Positions 18,206 through 26,997 of a DNA stretch of 64,000 bases are shown piece by piece (positions within the stretch are counted from its first letter, which is position 1; each line of letters opens with the position of its first letter). The DNA is taken from positions 79,071-143,070 of the forward strand of contig JAHJSB010000029.1 in assembly GCA_018830285.1 (NCBI GenBank). Reading direction: 5' to 3'. The notes beneath the pieces were generated by a model. It did not search any database, was not told where the DNA came from, and worked only from the letters and a program-made list of their open reading frames with translations. Position numbers and translations under genes: made by a program. Origin of the DNA: Alphaproteobacteria bacterium (GTDB taxonomy: Bacteria; Pseudomonadota; Alphaproteobacteria; Caulobacterales; Hyphomonadaceae).

Positions 18206-19000
18206 ATGATGACGACAGCCGACCTGACACTTGATTTTGCCATTGCAGGTGTCCAGAAGGCCGGCACCACGGCTCTTGCGCAATATCTGGGACAAAACCC
18301 TGAAATCTACCTGCCGCCGACAAAGGAAACACATTATTTTCGCCGGGCACCCACAGCCGGCCGACCGGCCGACCGGCCTTTCTCCCACCTGACACGGCAC
18401 TTTGCCGACGCTCCGCAGGGCGCATTGCTGGGCGACGCGACACCGGTTTATCTCTATTGGCCAAATGCGCTTGAGCTACTCCAGGCCCACAACCAGGCGC
18501 TTCGTATCGTGATCAGCCTGCGCCACCCGGTTGCCCGCGCCTATTCGGCCTGGTCGATGCAGGTAAGGCGCGGACGCGAGACGCTGTCGTTCGGCGAGGC
18601 CATCCGGGACGGTCGCGAACGGGTCAGGCAATCGCCCTTTGGCGTTGACCTTTTCTATTCCTATGTGGAGCGCGGTTTCTATTCCAATCAGATGGCCCGC
18701 CTGTACTCACTATTCCCAAAGGCCCAGGTATTCGTACTCCGCAGCGATGACATCCGCGCTGACAGTCCTGTCCTGGGCAATCTCCAGTCCTTTCTCGGAG
18801 CGGCGCCATGCCGCCTGACACCGCTCGTCCACAACGTCCAGCCGGGCAGCCTGCCAGCCCCTCCAGGCCTCGCCGCTGACTTTGAATACCTGCAAGGCGT
18901 TTTCGAAAAGGATATGCATGAAACAGCAATCCTGACAGGTCTTGACCTGGCCGACTGGATGGCGTGTCCACCACCCGTTCCTGAGCTTGACCTGTTGTGA
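18206..19000 (+). CDS. PAPS-dependent sulfotransferase coupled to gspJ
   Basis: 264 residues of the Sulfotransfer family. AGVQKAGTTAL near residue 15 is the 5'-phosphosulfate loop. RIVISLRHPVARAYSAW is the 3'-phosphate binding segment with the conserved Arg and Ser. The short LPPTKETHYFRR segment is common to heparan-type sulfotransferases. No signal peptide. The stop is overlapped by the gspJ start (GTGA, 18997-19000), so both are made from one message. The acceptor is unknown; a carbohydrate is most likely for this subfamily. Confidence 0.88.
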   Translation: MMTTADLTLDFAIAGVQKAGTTALAQYLGQNPEIYLPPTKETHYFRRAPTAGRPADRPFSHLTRHFADAPQGALLGDATPVYLYWPNALELLQAHNQALRIVISLRHPVARAYSAWSMQVRRGRETLSFGEAIRDGRERVRQSPFGVDLFYSYVERGFYSNQMARLYSLFPKAQVFVLRSDDIRADSPVLGNLQSFLGAAPCRLTPLVHNVQPGSLPAPPGLAADFEYLQGVFEKDMHETAILTGLDLADWMACPPPVPELDLL

Positions 19001-19620
19001 ATAGGGTTGATCGATCTGACCAGGGTTTCAGCCTTATGGAGATGCTGGTCGCGCTGGCGATACTCTCCATCTCCGCAGTGCTGATCTTCCAGTCACTGCT
19101 GGCGCAATCGGCACTGACGGCGAGGATCGAAACCCTGTCGCTGGAAGCAGGCAGGGACGCAATCCGGCGCGCCGGGTTTACTGAGGTCGTGGGGGGCATC
19201 TTGCCGTCCTGGCCGGAAGAGGAGGAGACAGCCTTTATCGCGACTGACCGGCAATTGAGCGGCCTGTCGAGCCGGGCCCTTGCGACAACATCGGAAGGCT
19301 TGACGGCTTTCCGTTTCGACCTTTCAGGGTCTCCCTCGGAACTCGTCTATTCTTCAGGTGGACAACAGGTCCAGCTCGGCACGTTTTCCGAGGACGCAAC
19401 CTTCTCCTATCTCGGCGCGGACGGGAACTGGTACGATAAATGGCCGCCTGAAAAGACACCCGATTTTGGTCCTTTTGATGACTCAGGCTCGTATCGCACG
19501 CCGCCGCTCCCGGTCGCGGTTCGCATCCAGACAGCCACCCGCGCCGACCTCGACTGGATCGCCAAACTTGAATGGCAGGCTCCCCTGATGGCCCGCCGGC
19601 AGGACCTGGACCTTGAATAG
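18997..19620 (+). CDS. gspJ: T2SS minor pseudopilin GspJ
   Basis: 207 residues with prepilin site G10/F11 in DQGFSLMEMLVALAILSISAV and Glu at +5. The length and the wide, Trp-containing C-terminal domain (YLGADGNWYDKWPP; AVRIQ near the end) fit GspJ. The start is GTG overlapping the sulfotransferase stop; the ATG-less start is supported by the ideal leader length. It forms the pseudopilus tip with I and K. It converges on the sulfatase gene. Confidence 0.85.
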   Translation: MNRVDRSDQGFSLMEMLVALAILSISAVLIFQSLLAQSALTARIETLSLEAGRDAIRRAGFTEVVGGILPSWPEEEETAFIATDRQLSGLSSRALATTSEGLTAFRFDLSGSPSELVYSSGGQQVQLGTFSEDATFSYLGADGNWYDKWPPEKTPDFGPFDDSGSYRTPPLPVAVRIQTATRADLDWIAKLEWQAPLMARRQDLDLE

Positions 19621-19669
19621 GGTCTCCGGGTCGTGCTGGACGAACGCAATCGCGCGGCACGCCCCTGTC

Positions 19670-19685
19670 ATTCCCTGCAGGGAAT
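19670..19685. repeat. Perfect 16-base palindrome between convergent genes
   Basis: ATTCCCTGCAGGGAAT reads the same on both strands. It lies between the convergent gspJ and sulfatase genes. It may be a bidirectional terminator stem or a protein-binding site. No T run. Confidence 0.5.
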
Positions 19686-19748
19686 CATCACCGGGCCGCC
19701 TGCAACGCCGCCCCACCCCCTGCCCTCATCTGGACGTTTGGGTGGTCT

Positions 19749-21287
19749 TCATTGGGTTTCGCTGGCGCACCGGGAGGCCAGACCGGCAAGATGTGACCGG
19801 TAGGGATCAGGAGAAAATGTCGTATGCTTCTGAGGTTCAGAAGCATGCAACCTGGTAATCTCTTCCAACATGAAACCAACACGGGAAAGATCGGCGCTGC
19901 ATGTCGACACGAGCAGGTTGCTCGTTTCACCAGGATCACGGGCCGTGTCGTAGAACTCCATGAGCACATCCCCGGCATATCCGGTCGGCCGCACGGGATC
20001 GCGCAGGATGAGCTTGAAGCCGGCGGCGTCGACAAGTCCGTACGCGAATGGCATCATGGCGAGGTTTCCGCGCTCGACATAGGCAAAGTCCCGTTTCCCC
20101 GGACGATCGGTGTCTTTGAGTATGCCGGCGAAACTGACACTGTCGAGGGTCCGGCCTGAGCCTTCGCTCGCCGCAATTCGAGATCCTGTCAGCTCAGAAA
20201 TCGTGAGAAACAAATCACTCAGATGAACGAGCGCATCGCTGCGTCCTGTTTCCACGGCGCCATTCCCATCATGGCTCGACCATATCTGGACGGGGACACG
20301 TATGCCGCCCTCGTAAAGACTTGCCTTGGCGCGATAGCCGGCAGAGCCTGGTCCGCGATACACTTCGGCTGCCGATCCGTTATCTCCAAGGAAAATGTAT
20401 ATGATCGGCCGGGTCGCGACCTCATCCATCCTGGTGACCAGTCGCTCGATCTCGTTGTCAAGCGCTTCAAGCATCGCGTTGTATTGCCTGTCGAGCCGCG
20501 GTTCTCGCCGGTTGGCGTGATATTCGTCCGGGCCGGGCTGCCTTTTCGAGATTTCCCTGAGCATTGTGCCGGAAAGATCGCCCTGTGAGTGCAGCGCTGA
20601 CGGGGGGATATGATAGGGCTTATGGGGGTTGGTAAAACTCACCCAATAGAGGCTTGGCCTCGATGACGGGGACGAGATGAAATTTTCGATGACCGCGTCG
20701 ACAATCCGCGTTGTCCGGTAGGTCGACTGGTTACCGACAGATACGCCATTGCGCATCCAGTCGTAATCATAGAAGCGATAGGTATCATGCTGGCGCGGTG
20801 TGCCTTCGAAGATATCAAACCCCTGGAGTCCAGGATTGTGTTCTGCGCCATTCTCATCGTCGGCCAGGTGCCATTTGCCGAACGCACCCATGATATAATT
20901 GCCCGGACTGTTCGCCCTGACACGTTCTGCAAGCGTCTCCTCGTCCAGTGAGAGCTTGCGCGCTGATTGCCTGACATCGCCGGTCCCGGTGCGAAACGGA
21001 TGACGGCCCGTCATCAGGCTGGCGCGACTTGGTGTACATACCGGGTGCGCATAGGCCCGGTCAAACACCAGGGACGCCTCACACCGTGCAGCGAGATGTT
21101 TCATAACGCTGTCAGGGTCATGACAGGGCGCGACATCCAGGCCGAGATCATCAGCAATCAACAGGACAATCGTCGGATAGTCCCTCTCATTGTCGGGCAG
21201 CGCTTGTTGCGTACAGGCCGGAAGCAGGGCCACCACCAAACCGATGGCAATCCTGCCAGGCAAGTTGCGCATCGATTGCGGTTTCAT
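19749..21287 (-). CDS. Lipoprotein sulfatase (formylglycine type), coupled to the gspC-like gene
   Basis: 512-residue type I sulfatase. The catalytic signature CTPSRASLMTGRHP (C-x-P-S-R) carries the Cys that is converted to formylglycine. IVLLIADDLGLD supplies metal ligands (DD) and FLGDNGS the second metal site. The N-terminus is a lipoprotein signal ending LLPAC, so the enzyme is probably anchored in an envelope membrane facing the periplasm or outside. Its ATG overlaps the stop of the gspC-like gene (ATGA, 21284-21287), the last gene of a gspK-L-M-C chain. It would remove sulfate from a sulfated sugar or aryl ester; substrate unknown. A formylglycine-generating enzyme is not in the window. 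Confidence 0.92.
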   Translation of the reverse strand: MKPQSMRNLPGRIAIGLVVALLPACTQQALPDNERDYPTIVLLIADDLGLDVAPCHDPDSVMKHLAARCEASLVFDRAYAHPVCTPSRASLMTGRHPFRTGTGDVRQSARKLSLDEETLAERVRANSPGNYIMGAFGKWHLADDENGAEHNPGLQGFDIFEGTPRQHDTYRFYDYDWMRNGVSVGNQSTYRTTRIVDAVIENFISSPSSRPSLYWVSFTNPHKPYHIPPSALHSQGDLSGTMLREISKRQPGPDEYHANRREPRLDRQYNAMLEALDNEIERLVTRMDEVATRPIIYIFLGDNGSAAEVYRGPGSAGYRAKASLYEGGIRVPVQIWSSHDGNGAVETGRSDALVHLSDLFLTISELTGSRIAASEGSGRTLDSVSFAGILKDTDRPGKRDFAYVERGNLAMMPFAYGLVDAAGFKLILRDPVRPTGYAGDVLMEFYDTARDPGETSNLLVSTCSADLSRVGFMLEEITRLHASEPQKHTTFSPDPYRSHLAGLASRCASETQ

Positions 21288-21760
21288 GCAGGTGGTTCAC
21301 TCGCCGTCAGATCGAAAACCTCAATAATTCCATCTTGTTCTGCGACCACCTTGTCGAGCGTGATCTCCCGGATGATCCAGTCTCCCGGCAGCGTGTCATT
21401 GGCGCCGGCATTCAGGATCGCACCATCGGGCATGCGGATCTGGAGCTTGTATTCTCCATCAATTTTCGCCGCTGACAGGATGGGTGGAAATGCTGCCTGG
21501 CCTGGTTCATCTGTATCGGTGACCTCGCCGTCTGGTGTCACGCTTTGATCGGAATAGGGTTGCGGGAAAAGCTTGCTCCCAAACAAATCCTGCAGGAACC
21601 GGTCCTTGGAGACAGAATAATCGATCGGCAGGGATTGCGGGACCCATTGCGCCGCGATCCCGCTCGCTGCGGCATCAGCCGAGCGCGATCCGGACACGAA
21701 TCCGAGCGCGGCGCCGATGCCTGCCAGCGCGAGCAGCAAGATAAGGAACGACCTGTTCAA
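21284..21760 (-). CDS. gspC: Small GspC-like T2SS protein (HR domain)
   Basis: 158 residues: one N-terminal membrane helix (FLILLLALAGIGAALGFV), a linker, then a ~60-residue domain with ILSAAKIDGEYKLQIRMPDG, AGANDTLPGDWIIREI, DKVVAEQDGIIEVFDL. This reads like the homology region (HR) of GspC: a glycine turn, a W-x-V/I-x-x-I core and a final hydrophobic strand. There is no PDZ or coiled-coil region, so it is shorter than typical GspC. It overlaps gspM and the sulfatase by 4 bases at each end. GspC links the inner platform to the secretin. The assignment depends on context and weak motif likeness; GspN is an alternative. Confidence 0.6.
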   Translation of the reverse strand: MNRSFLILLLALAGIGAALGFVSGSRSADAAASGIAAQWVPQSLPIDYSVSKDRFLQDLFGSKLFPQPYSDQSVTPDGEVTDTDEPGQAAFPPILSAAKIDGEYKLQIRMPDGAILNAGANDTLPGDWIIREITLDKVVAEQDGIIEVFDLTASEPPA

Positions 21761-22344
21761 GGCGCTTCCTCCAAAACAGCGTCGCTGGGCAGGTAGGGCA
21801 GGTAACCGCCGAGCGAGAGGCGCGTTCGCTGCTTGTCCCTGAGGGGCGCTGAAACCTCGGTTATGATGAAAGACTTGCTAGCGGTCGATAGTTCGACAAG
21901 CAGTGACATCAGGACATGGGAATCGCCAACACCGGCAATTTCATATCGCAGCAGATCTTCAGAGCCGACCCTGACAGGATCACTCGACACCGATAGTTTG
22001 ACGCTTTCCAGCCCTGTCTTGGCAAGAAGGGCCGCGGCGGCAGCCTGCGCTTCGGCCGAGGCGATGCCAGGCGTTGCACCGCGCCATCGACGCTCGATCC
22101 ATGCCTCGCGCGCAATTCTCGCCTGCTCGGCGCGTTCCTTCCAAAGATCAACACCGTCTGTCTGGGACACGAGGGCAAGTTCGCTTCTGGCCGCCGACAC
22201 ATCGGCCTCGGCTGCTTTCCTGGCATCATGCAATTGCAGAAGCCCGTAACCGAGCCCCAAAGCAAGGAAAGCCGAAAGGCCGTAAGCCAGGCGCGGTGTC
22301 ATCTGCGCCGCGAGTGCGGCCTGAATATCCTTTAAACGGCTCAT
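21757..22344 (-). CDS. gspM: T2SS inner-membrane protein GspM
   Basis: 195 residues: one helix near the N-terminus (LAYGLSAFLALGLGYGLL), a coiled-coil-like Ala/Glu/Arg stretch (KAAEADVSAARSELALV) and a small ferredoxin-like C-terminal half. The order K-L-M and the topology identify it. I chose ATG at 22344, which overlaps the gspL stop (ATGA); the frame is open further upstream inside gspL but has no coding signs. GspM binds GspL in the inner-membrane platform. Confidence 0.75.
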   Translation of the reverse strand: MSRLKDIQAALAAQMTPRLAYGLSAFLALGLGYGLLQLHDARKAAEADVSAARSELALVSQTDGVDLWKERAEQARIAREAWIERRWRGATPGIASAEAQAAAAALLAKTGLESVKLSVSSDPVRVGSEDLLRYEIAGVGDSHVLMSLLVELSTASKSFIITEVSAPLRDKQRTRLSLGGYLPYLPSDAVLEEAP

Positions 22345-23432
22345 TGCGCTGGCACCGTGTCCGGGCGCGCGCCGGTTTCGACCTTCCCGACGATCTGGCG
22401 AGTCGCCGGATCGTAGCGGACCCGCGTCCAACTGGCACTCTGTTCGAGACCTGAAACCATGGAAACGACATTCTGTGTTTCGGAAGACTGGAGGGTGACG
22501 CGCAATTCGCCGTCAAGGTATTCAATCCGTTCGACCGGCGATGTAACTGACGCAAGGGCCGAATCAAGATCCATCAATGCGAACACGAGCGAGACCGGGT
22601 CACCGGGCGCTGACATATCAGAGACGAGCTTCTGATCGGCCAGAGCCTGGCGCCGAAGGTTCAGCCAGGGCTCTGCAGCGACCCGTTGTTTTGTCAACGC
22701 TGCCTGGATCGAAGACCTTTCCTGGACCAGGCGCGCATATTGCGTCGCTTCACAGCCGGCTGGAACCGCAGCAAGGGCGAGGACCGTCATCGCCAGTTGC
22801 AACGGCCCGATCGATTGCAGCCGGTCATTCAGGTCACGCCGCACCCAGAAGATATTCGTGTTCCATTGAGCCGGTTCAGGCTCGGGCATGGAAAATGCCA
22901 GCGGGTTGCCATCTATATCGACCGGCCAGTCGCGCGACCTGGCGCCTGCAATGAACTGGTTCCAGTCATCCACGCCCGGCCGCTGGGCCCACCATCTCGA
23001 AGCGATGCAGGTTTCATTCAACCAGATTTCCCCGTCATAGCCCTCGCTGGCTTCAACGATACGCGCCCCGTTGGCCAGAGGACGTCGCGCGAGCGGCTCC
23101 GGGATGACACGCGCGCGACGTGTGCCCGTGAGCGCCTCGATGGCATTCCTGTCCCAACTCCAGATCGACGCTTCTGTCGGCCGCGGTCCCGGTGTCCGGA
23201 CCGTGACAAGGAAGTCCGGATCGCGGTATCGCGATTCAAATGCGGCCTGCGCGAGCGCGGCACGCCGGCCCTTCTGGTCTCCACGAGGAATCTTGCGCCG
23301 CGCATGGGTAAAATACCGGTTCGGCAAAACAACGATACGCCCGAGCAATCTCGGCCCTGGCAGCAATGCCACGGGTCGGTCATCGCTATCGGGAATCCAT
23401 AGCTGCGGAAAAAATAGACTGAAGAGGGGCAT
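22341..23432 (-). CDS. gspL: T2SS inner-membrane protein GspL
   Basis: 363 residues. The N-terminal ~235 residues are the cytoplasmic part, which in known GspL binds GspE. A membrane helix follows around LQLAMTVLALAAVPAGC, then a periplasmic ferredoxin-like domain (VERIEYLDGELRVTLQSSETQNV). The sequence is divergent, so the name rests largely on position between gspK and gspM and on this layout. Start ATG at 23432 lies inside the 3' end of gspK (47-base overlap); an extension to 23618 is an artefact of the overlap. Confidence 0.72.
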   Translation of the reverse strand: MPLFSLFFPQLWIPDSDDRPVALLPGPRLLGRIVVLPNRYFTHARRKIPRGDQKGRRAALAQAAFESRYRDPDFLVTVRTPGPRPTEASIWSWDRNAIEALTGTRRARVIPEPLARRPLANGARIVEASEGYDGEIWLNETCIASRWWAQRPGVDDWNQFIAGARSRDWPVDIDGNPLAFSMPEPEPAQWNTNIFWVRRDLNDRLQSIGPLQLAMTVLALAAVPAGCEATQYARLVQERSSIQAALTKQRVAAEPWLNLRRQALADQKLVSDMSAPGDPVSLVFALMDLDSALASVTSPVERIEYLDGELRVTLQSSETQNVVSMVSGLEQSASWTRVRYDPATRQIVGKVETGARPDTVPAQ

Positions 23433-24423
23433 GGCGTTCTGCTGGGTCTCCGGTGCCGGCGGGTACGGGGTATTCCGCAACGCAGCGCCTGGTAAAGGGT
23501 TGATCTGCCGCTCCTGCGGTTCTCTCAATTTCGACGACCCTGCGCAACCCGAAGCGCGCGTTGGGCGAAGTCGCGGTAAGAACAAACTGAGCCCGTTCGC
23601 TCGGAAAACGGCTGTCAATCAGCTGGGTTTCCACCAGATCGTCCGAATATCCGGTGAGATTCCCAGTAAAAGCCGACAATATGGGCAGGAGCTGCACCGG
23701 AATGCCTGCTTTGCGGGGCATGCCTGATGTCGCAAAGAGCGTCGTATACATGAACGCTTCCCTGTCCAGTGATCGCTTCTGGGCAAAGCCGAATATGTGC
23801 CCGATCTCCTCGAAACTCCTGAGATTGGAATTGGAGGGAGGCGAAAGGCGCGCCAATCGGTAATCGGCGCGCTCAGCCCCAAGAAACTGCCGCATCGAAT
23901 CTGCATCCCGATAGTCGGCTATCCGGGCTGACAGGATGCGCGCCTCTTCGCCATCGCCGATGACCGACTTCAGCCAGGCAGTCAGGACCGGCAAATCGGC
24001 CGAGTTCAGGGAGATCAGCCCGTCGGCGTCCTGATAGGCGATTTCGACGACATTATCCCCGATCACAGCTTGCCGGACCCCGCCTGTCGCCGACCATATG
24101 TCGGCCTGATCAAGACCTTCCTCGCTGAGTGGTTCACCCATCATCAGCTCCGCTTCGTCCACGGGACGGTTTGACAGGTCCAGGCCAGCGCTCACCATGG
24201 GCCGTGTCAGGAAGACATGGGTTGCTCCGGCTTCAGCTTCATCGAGCGCCCAGACGAGCGTATTGCGATCTGCCATTTCTCCAATCGCGCCCTGGCTTCG
24301 CATCAAGGCTTCTGCGCCAAGTGCCGTCAACAGGGACAAAATGGCAACCACAGCCAGAACATAGGGGAGTACGAACCCTGACTCCTTCGTATCTGGCAAC
24401 CGCCGGGCATGGAACGACAACAT
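23386..24423 (-). CDS. gspK: T2SS minor pseudopilin GspK
   Basis: 345 residues. Prepilin site G16/F17 (KESGFVLPYVLAVVAILSLLTAL); the +5 Glu is absent, which is normal for GspK. The large domain (DGLISLNSADLPVLTAWLKSV; RIADYRDADSMRQFLGAERADY) matches the T2SSK helical insert. The ATG at 24423 is preferred to the one at 24429 because ACAGG lies 6 bases before it. First gene of a leftward chain K-L-M-C-sulfatase in which every junction overlaps. GspK caps the pseudopilus. Confidence 0.9.
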   Translation of the reverse strand: MLSFHARRLPDTKESGFVLPYVLAVVAILSLLTALGAEALMRSQGAIGEMADRNTLVWALDEAEAGATHVFLTRPMVSAGLDLSNRPVDEAELMMGEPLSEEGLDQADIWSATGGVRQAVIGDNVVEIAYQDADGLISLNSADLPVLTAWLKSVIGDGEEARILSARIADYRDADSMRQFLGAERADYRLARLSPPSNSNLRSFEEIGHIFGFAQKRSLDREAFMYTTLFATSGMPRKAGIPVQLLPILSAFTGNLTGYSDDLVETQLIDSRFPSERAQFVLTATSPNARFGLRRVVEIERTAGAADQPFTRRCVAEYPVPAGTGDPAERHAPLQSIFSAAMDSR

Positions 24424-24429
24424 GATCAT

Positions 24430-25015
24430 CCTGTTTATTCGAGCACAATTTCTGCCCCTTTGCCAATCGATCTGTCAGGGGAGAACACAGTCAAACGAAG
24501 CCACTTCGGCTGGCTGGATCCATTTTCAACCGGCTAGCCCACCTGTTCGGTCTGCGCGAAACGGTTTATCGGACCACCTCTTCATTGAACTCTCATCGAT
24601 GAACAAAAGCCGCCCCGGCTCGATGCGTATGGCCGGCTGCCTCGCCAGCTGCCTTTCTAATTGAAGCGACCCCTCAGGCTACGAATGCAGATCCAACTAT
24701 AGCCCCCGATTGGGGTCCAAATTCACTGGCGAGCGAGGTACCTGAATATATCAATCAACGCCAAATTACCTCCTATAGTCGCGAGAGCTAACTTTGAGGA
24801 GGGGCCAGAACCTGCAATGGAATATTCTACAGAGTATTGGATAAAAGTAGCCTAGATTTGCTATTGCCTGTGCGATGACTTTTAGGTCTACCCAGATGAG
24901 CTATCTCCCATATTCCCACACGCGGGGCTGGAATAGTCTGATGGCGCTGGGATCCGTTAATTTTAGCAATCATCGGTTTATTACTGGATTCACCGAATAG
25001 AGGTCAGGAGCCTGC
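24430..25015. other. Long intergenic region, AT-richer than surroundings
   Basis: About 590 bases with no convincing gene. The part from ~24680 to 25000 is clearly AT-richer (for example TTTTAGCAATCATCGGTTTATTACTGG) than the flanking T2SS genes. It should contain the gspK promoter on the left and the promoter of the sulfotransferase-like gene on the right. I see no tRNA, repeat or riboswitch-like element in it. Confidence 0.6.
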
Positions 25016-26005
25016 TTGCATACAATATTCCATATTGGAGCGCCGAAAACGGGCACGACAGCGATTCAGTTCGCGTTGGCAACCGCGCGTGAAGCTTTGC
25101 TTCAGCAAGGAATATGCTACCCACAAAGCGTACGTGGCGTTGTCCATCATGGTTTTTTCGCTGCCTCGTTCCAGCCGCGACTGTCGCGTGGCTACCAATT
25201 CGTCCAGTCGCTCGACCCTGATCAATTCAATTTGGACGTCGAGGAGCAAAGCGCATTCATAAACGCCGCCGCGACCAGCGGCGAATTTGAAACACTAATC
25301 GTAAGTTCGGAAGACTTCTTCTTCGATATCATCTTTCGCGCCAACAAGAGCGGCTTCGACACTATCCGGGCCAATTCGAACTCATTCACCGTCGCTGCCT
25401 ATGTGCGCTCGCCGGCAGATCACTATCTCTCAGTTGCACAGCAAATTCTCAAAGCTTCTCACATTTTGCCCGAACCTCTGTACCGTATGCGACCGGCGCT
25501 CTCGGGTTGGGCAAGTTTGTTTCCGGATAGTCTCAGGGTCAGAGTGTTCGTACAAAATGTCGCGGCAGACTTTTGCCAGGCATTTGTACCCGAACTGGCA
25601 CCCGATTTCATGCAGTCGCAATCGCGCAAGAATGAAACGATGAGTTCGGAAGCTATGTACCTTCTCCAGGAATATCGGCGCGAAAACTTCCCTGATGTAC
25701 CGAACATGCTCAATCGGGAAACAACAGTCTTCATCACCGCATTGCAACGCGCTGATCGTTCGATTGAAGGATATAGAAAGCCAATCTTGCGGCAAAGTAT
25801 CATCGCTGCAGTCGAATCGCTGGCAGAAGACGCATATTGGCTCCGTGACAATCTCGGCATCCAGTTCGAAGGGTTTGAATACAGTCCAAATCGCCCGAAG
25901 CCCCAGTTCGCGTTTGGTGATCTGAATGTCGCGGACATATGTAATATCGATCACGAGCGACTTAGTGTTCTACGGGCAACGATTTCTGGGCTACCGTTAA
26001 GATGA
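25016..26005 (+). CDS. Sulfotransferase-like P-loop protein
   Basis: 329 residues starting HTIFHIGAPKTGTTAIQFAL, in which GAPKTGTT is the 5'-phosphosulfate loop of sulfotransferases. AAYVRSPADHYLSVAQQ aligns with the 3'-phosphate binding segment (R...S). The rest has no nameable motif. Start is TTG at 25016, with AGGAG 5 bases upstream. The gene is less GC-rich than those around it and stands between an AT-rich gap and a methyltransferase gene, which suggests acquired DNA. It probably sulfates a cell-surface sugar; it could also be a non-catalytic family member. Confidence 0.78.
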   Translation: MHTIFHIGAPKTGTTAIQFALATAREALLQQGICYPQSVRGVVHHGFFAASFQPRLSRGYQFVQSLDPDQFNLDVEEQSAFINAAATSGEFETLIVSSEDFFFDIIFRANKSGFDTIRANSNSFTVAAYVRSPADHYLSVAQQILKASHILPEPLYRMRPALSGWASLFPDSLRVRVFVQNVAADFCQAFVPELAPDFMQSQSRKNETMSSEAMYLLQEYRRENFPDVPNMLNRETTVFITALQRADRSIEGYRKPILRQSIIAAVESLAEDAYWLRDNLGIQFEGFEYSPNRPKPQFAFGDLNVADICNIDHERLSVLRATISGLPLR

Positions 26006-26088
26006 CAGTGCAGGAATAGAGCACCCGCTCATTCATCGATCCAAGTATCGAGACCTCTAAACTTGAAGTCCTTGCAGGACCATTCTGT

Positions 26089-26934
26089 ATGATGGAAGAA
26101 GCGGATAATCATTCCCAAGCTGAAAGATTTTTGCGCAAGATGAATATGGCATTCCAGCTTCTCACAGACGAACAATGGTTTGATCACGTTGTGAGCGATT
26201 TCCAGGTTCCGACCGAAGACGTTCAAACAGGTACGGTTGGCCGCGCCGGCCTTCCTGTTTTGCGGGACGGATTCCTGTTCTGGCAGTTCGCCCGGCAAAT
26301 GCTACAGCAACACGGCAACGGACTTTCGGGAGATACGAAGGTCATGGATTTTGGTTGCGCATGGGGCCGCATTCTCCGGTTCTGGCTGAAGGATGTCCCA
26401 CGATCCAACCTTTATGGTTTCGATGTCCAGGAGCGGCTGCTCGCCTTTGCGCGCCAGCATGTGGCAGGCTGTCACTATTCGGTCAGCGATCCTTTCCCGC
26501 CGATCCATGCGGAAAACAACACCTTCGACATGATCTACGCATTCTCTGTTTTCTCGCACCTCCCGGCAAATGTTGCTGACCAATGGATAGACGAGTTCGC
26601 CCGCGTCCTTAAACCTGGTGGCATTGCCTGCCTGACCACTCGCCCTCGGGCGCATATCGACCGGCCCAGCACGAAGGCCGCCAAGGAATCGAAAGCAGGT
26701 GCGTTTTCGGCAATGTACAGCGCCCGCGAGGAGAATCTAAAGCGCTATGATGCAGGCGAGTTCATCTATTATCCAGGCGGAAGCGCCGGGGAGCTGTCTG
26801 CTGAGACTTATGGTGAAGCGGTGATTCCGGAGGCCTACGCGCGCAAGAACTGGCAATCTCTCGAACTGGTCGGGTTCTTCGAAAACTACACGCAGGCATA
26901 CATGCAACCCTGTTTCGTGTTGCGGAAAACCTAG
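26089..26934 (+). CDS. SAM-dependent methyltransferase
   Basis: 281 residues, class I methyltransferase. Motif I is VMDFGCAWGRILRFW, motif II is YGFDVQ, then FDMIYAFSVFSHL and LKPGGIACLTTRP. A ~70-residue N-terminal extension and a C-terminal cap (YYPGGSAGELSAETYG...) are of the type seen in sugar or peptide methyltransferases. Two adjacent ATG codons (26089, 26092) could serve as start; no strong ribosome site. It follows the sulfotransferase-like gene by 83 bases, so the two may be co-expressed. Substrate unknown. Confidence 0.82.
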   Translation: MMEEADNHSQAERFLRKMNMAFQLLTDEQWFDHVVSDFQVPTEDVQTGTVGRAGLPVLRDGFLFWQFARQMLQQHGNGLSGDTKVMDFGCAWGRILRFWLKDVPRSNLYGFDVQERLLAFARQHVAGCHYSVSDPFPPIHAENNTFDMIYAFSVFSHLPANVADQWIDEFARVLKPGGIACLTTRPRAHIDRPSTKAAKESKAGAFSAMYSAREENLKRYDAGEFIYYPGGSAGELSAETYGEAVIPEAYARKNWQSLELVGFFENYTQAYMQPCFVLRKT

Positions 26935-26997
26935 GCAGCGCACTACGTCCTCACCGATGCCAATATAATGAAGGCCATGCCTGGACGACGGCGGGAG

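Noticed and set aside
19613..19858. Small rightward frame after gspJ
   Set aside because: Starts inside gspJ and runs into the sulfatase gene, with no ribosome site or family likeness.
24422..24664. 80-codon frame in the gspK upstream gap
   Set aside because: No ribosome site, overlaps the gspK start on the other strand, and has no recognisable domain.
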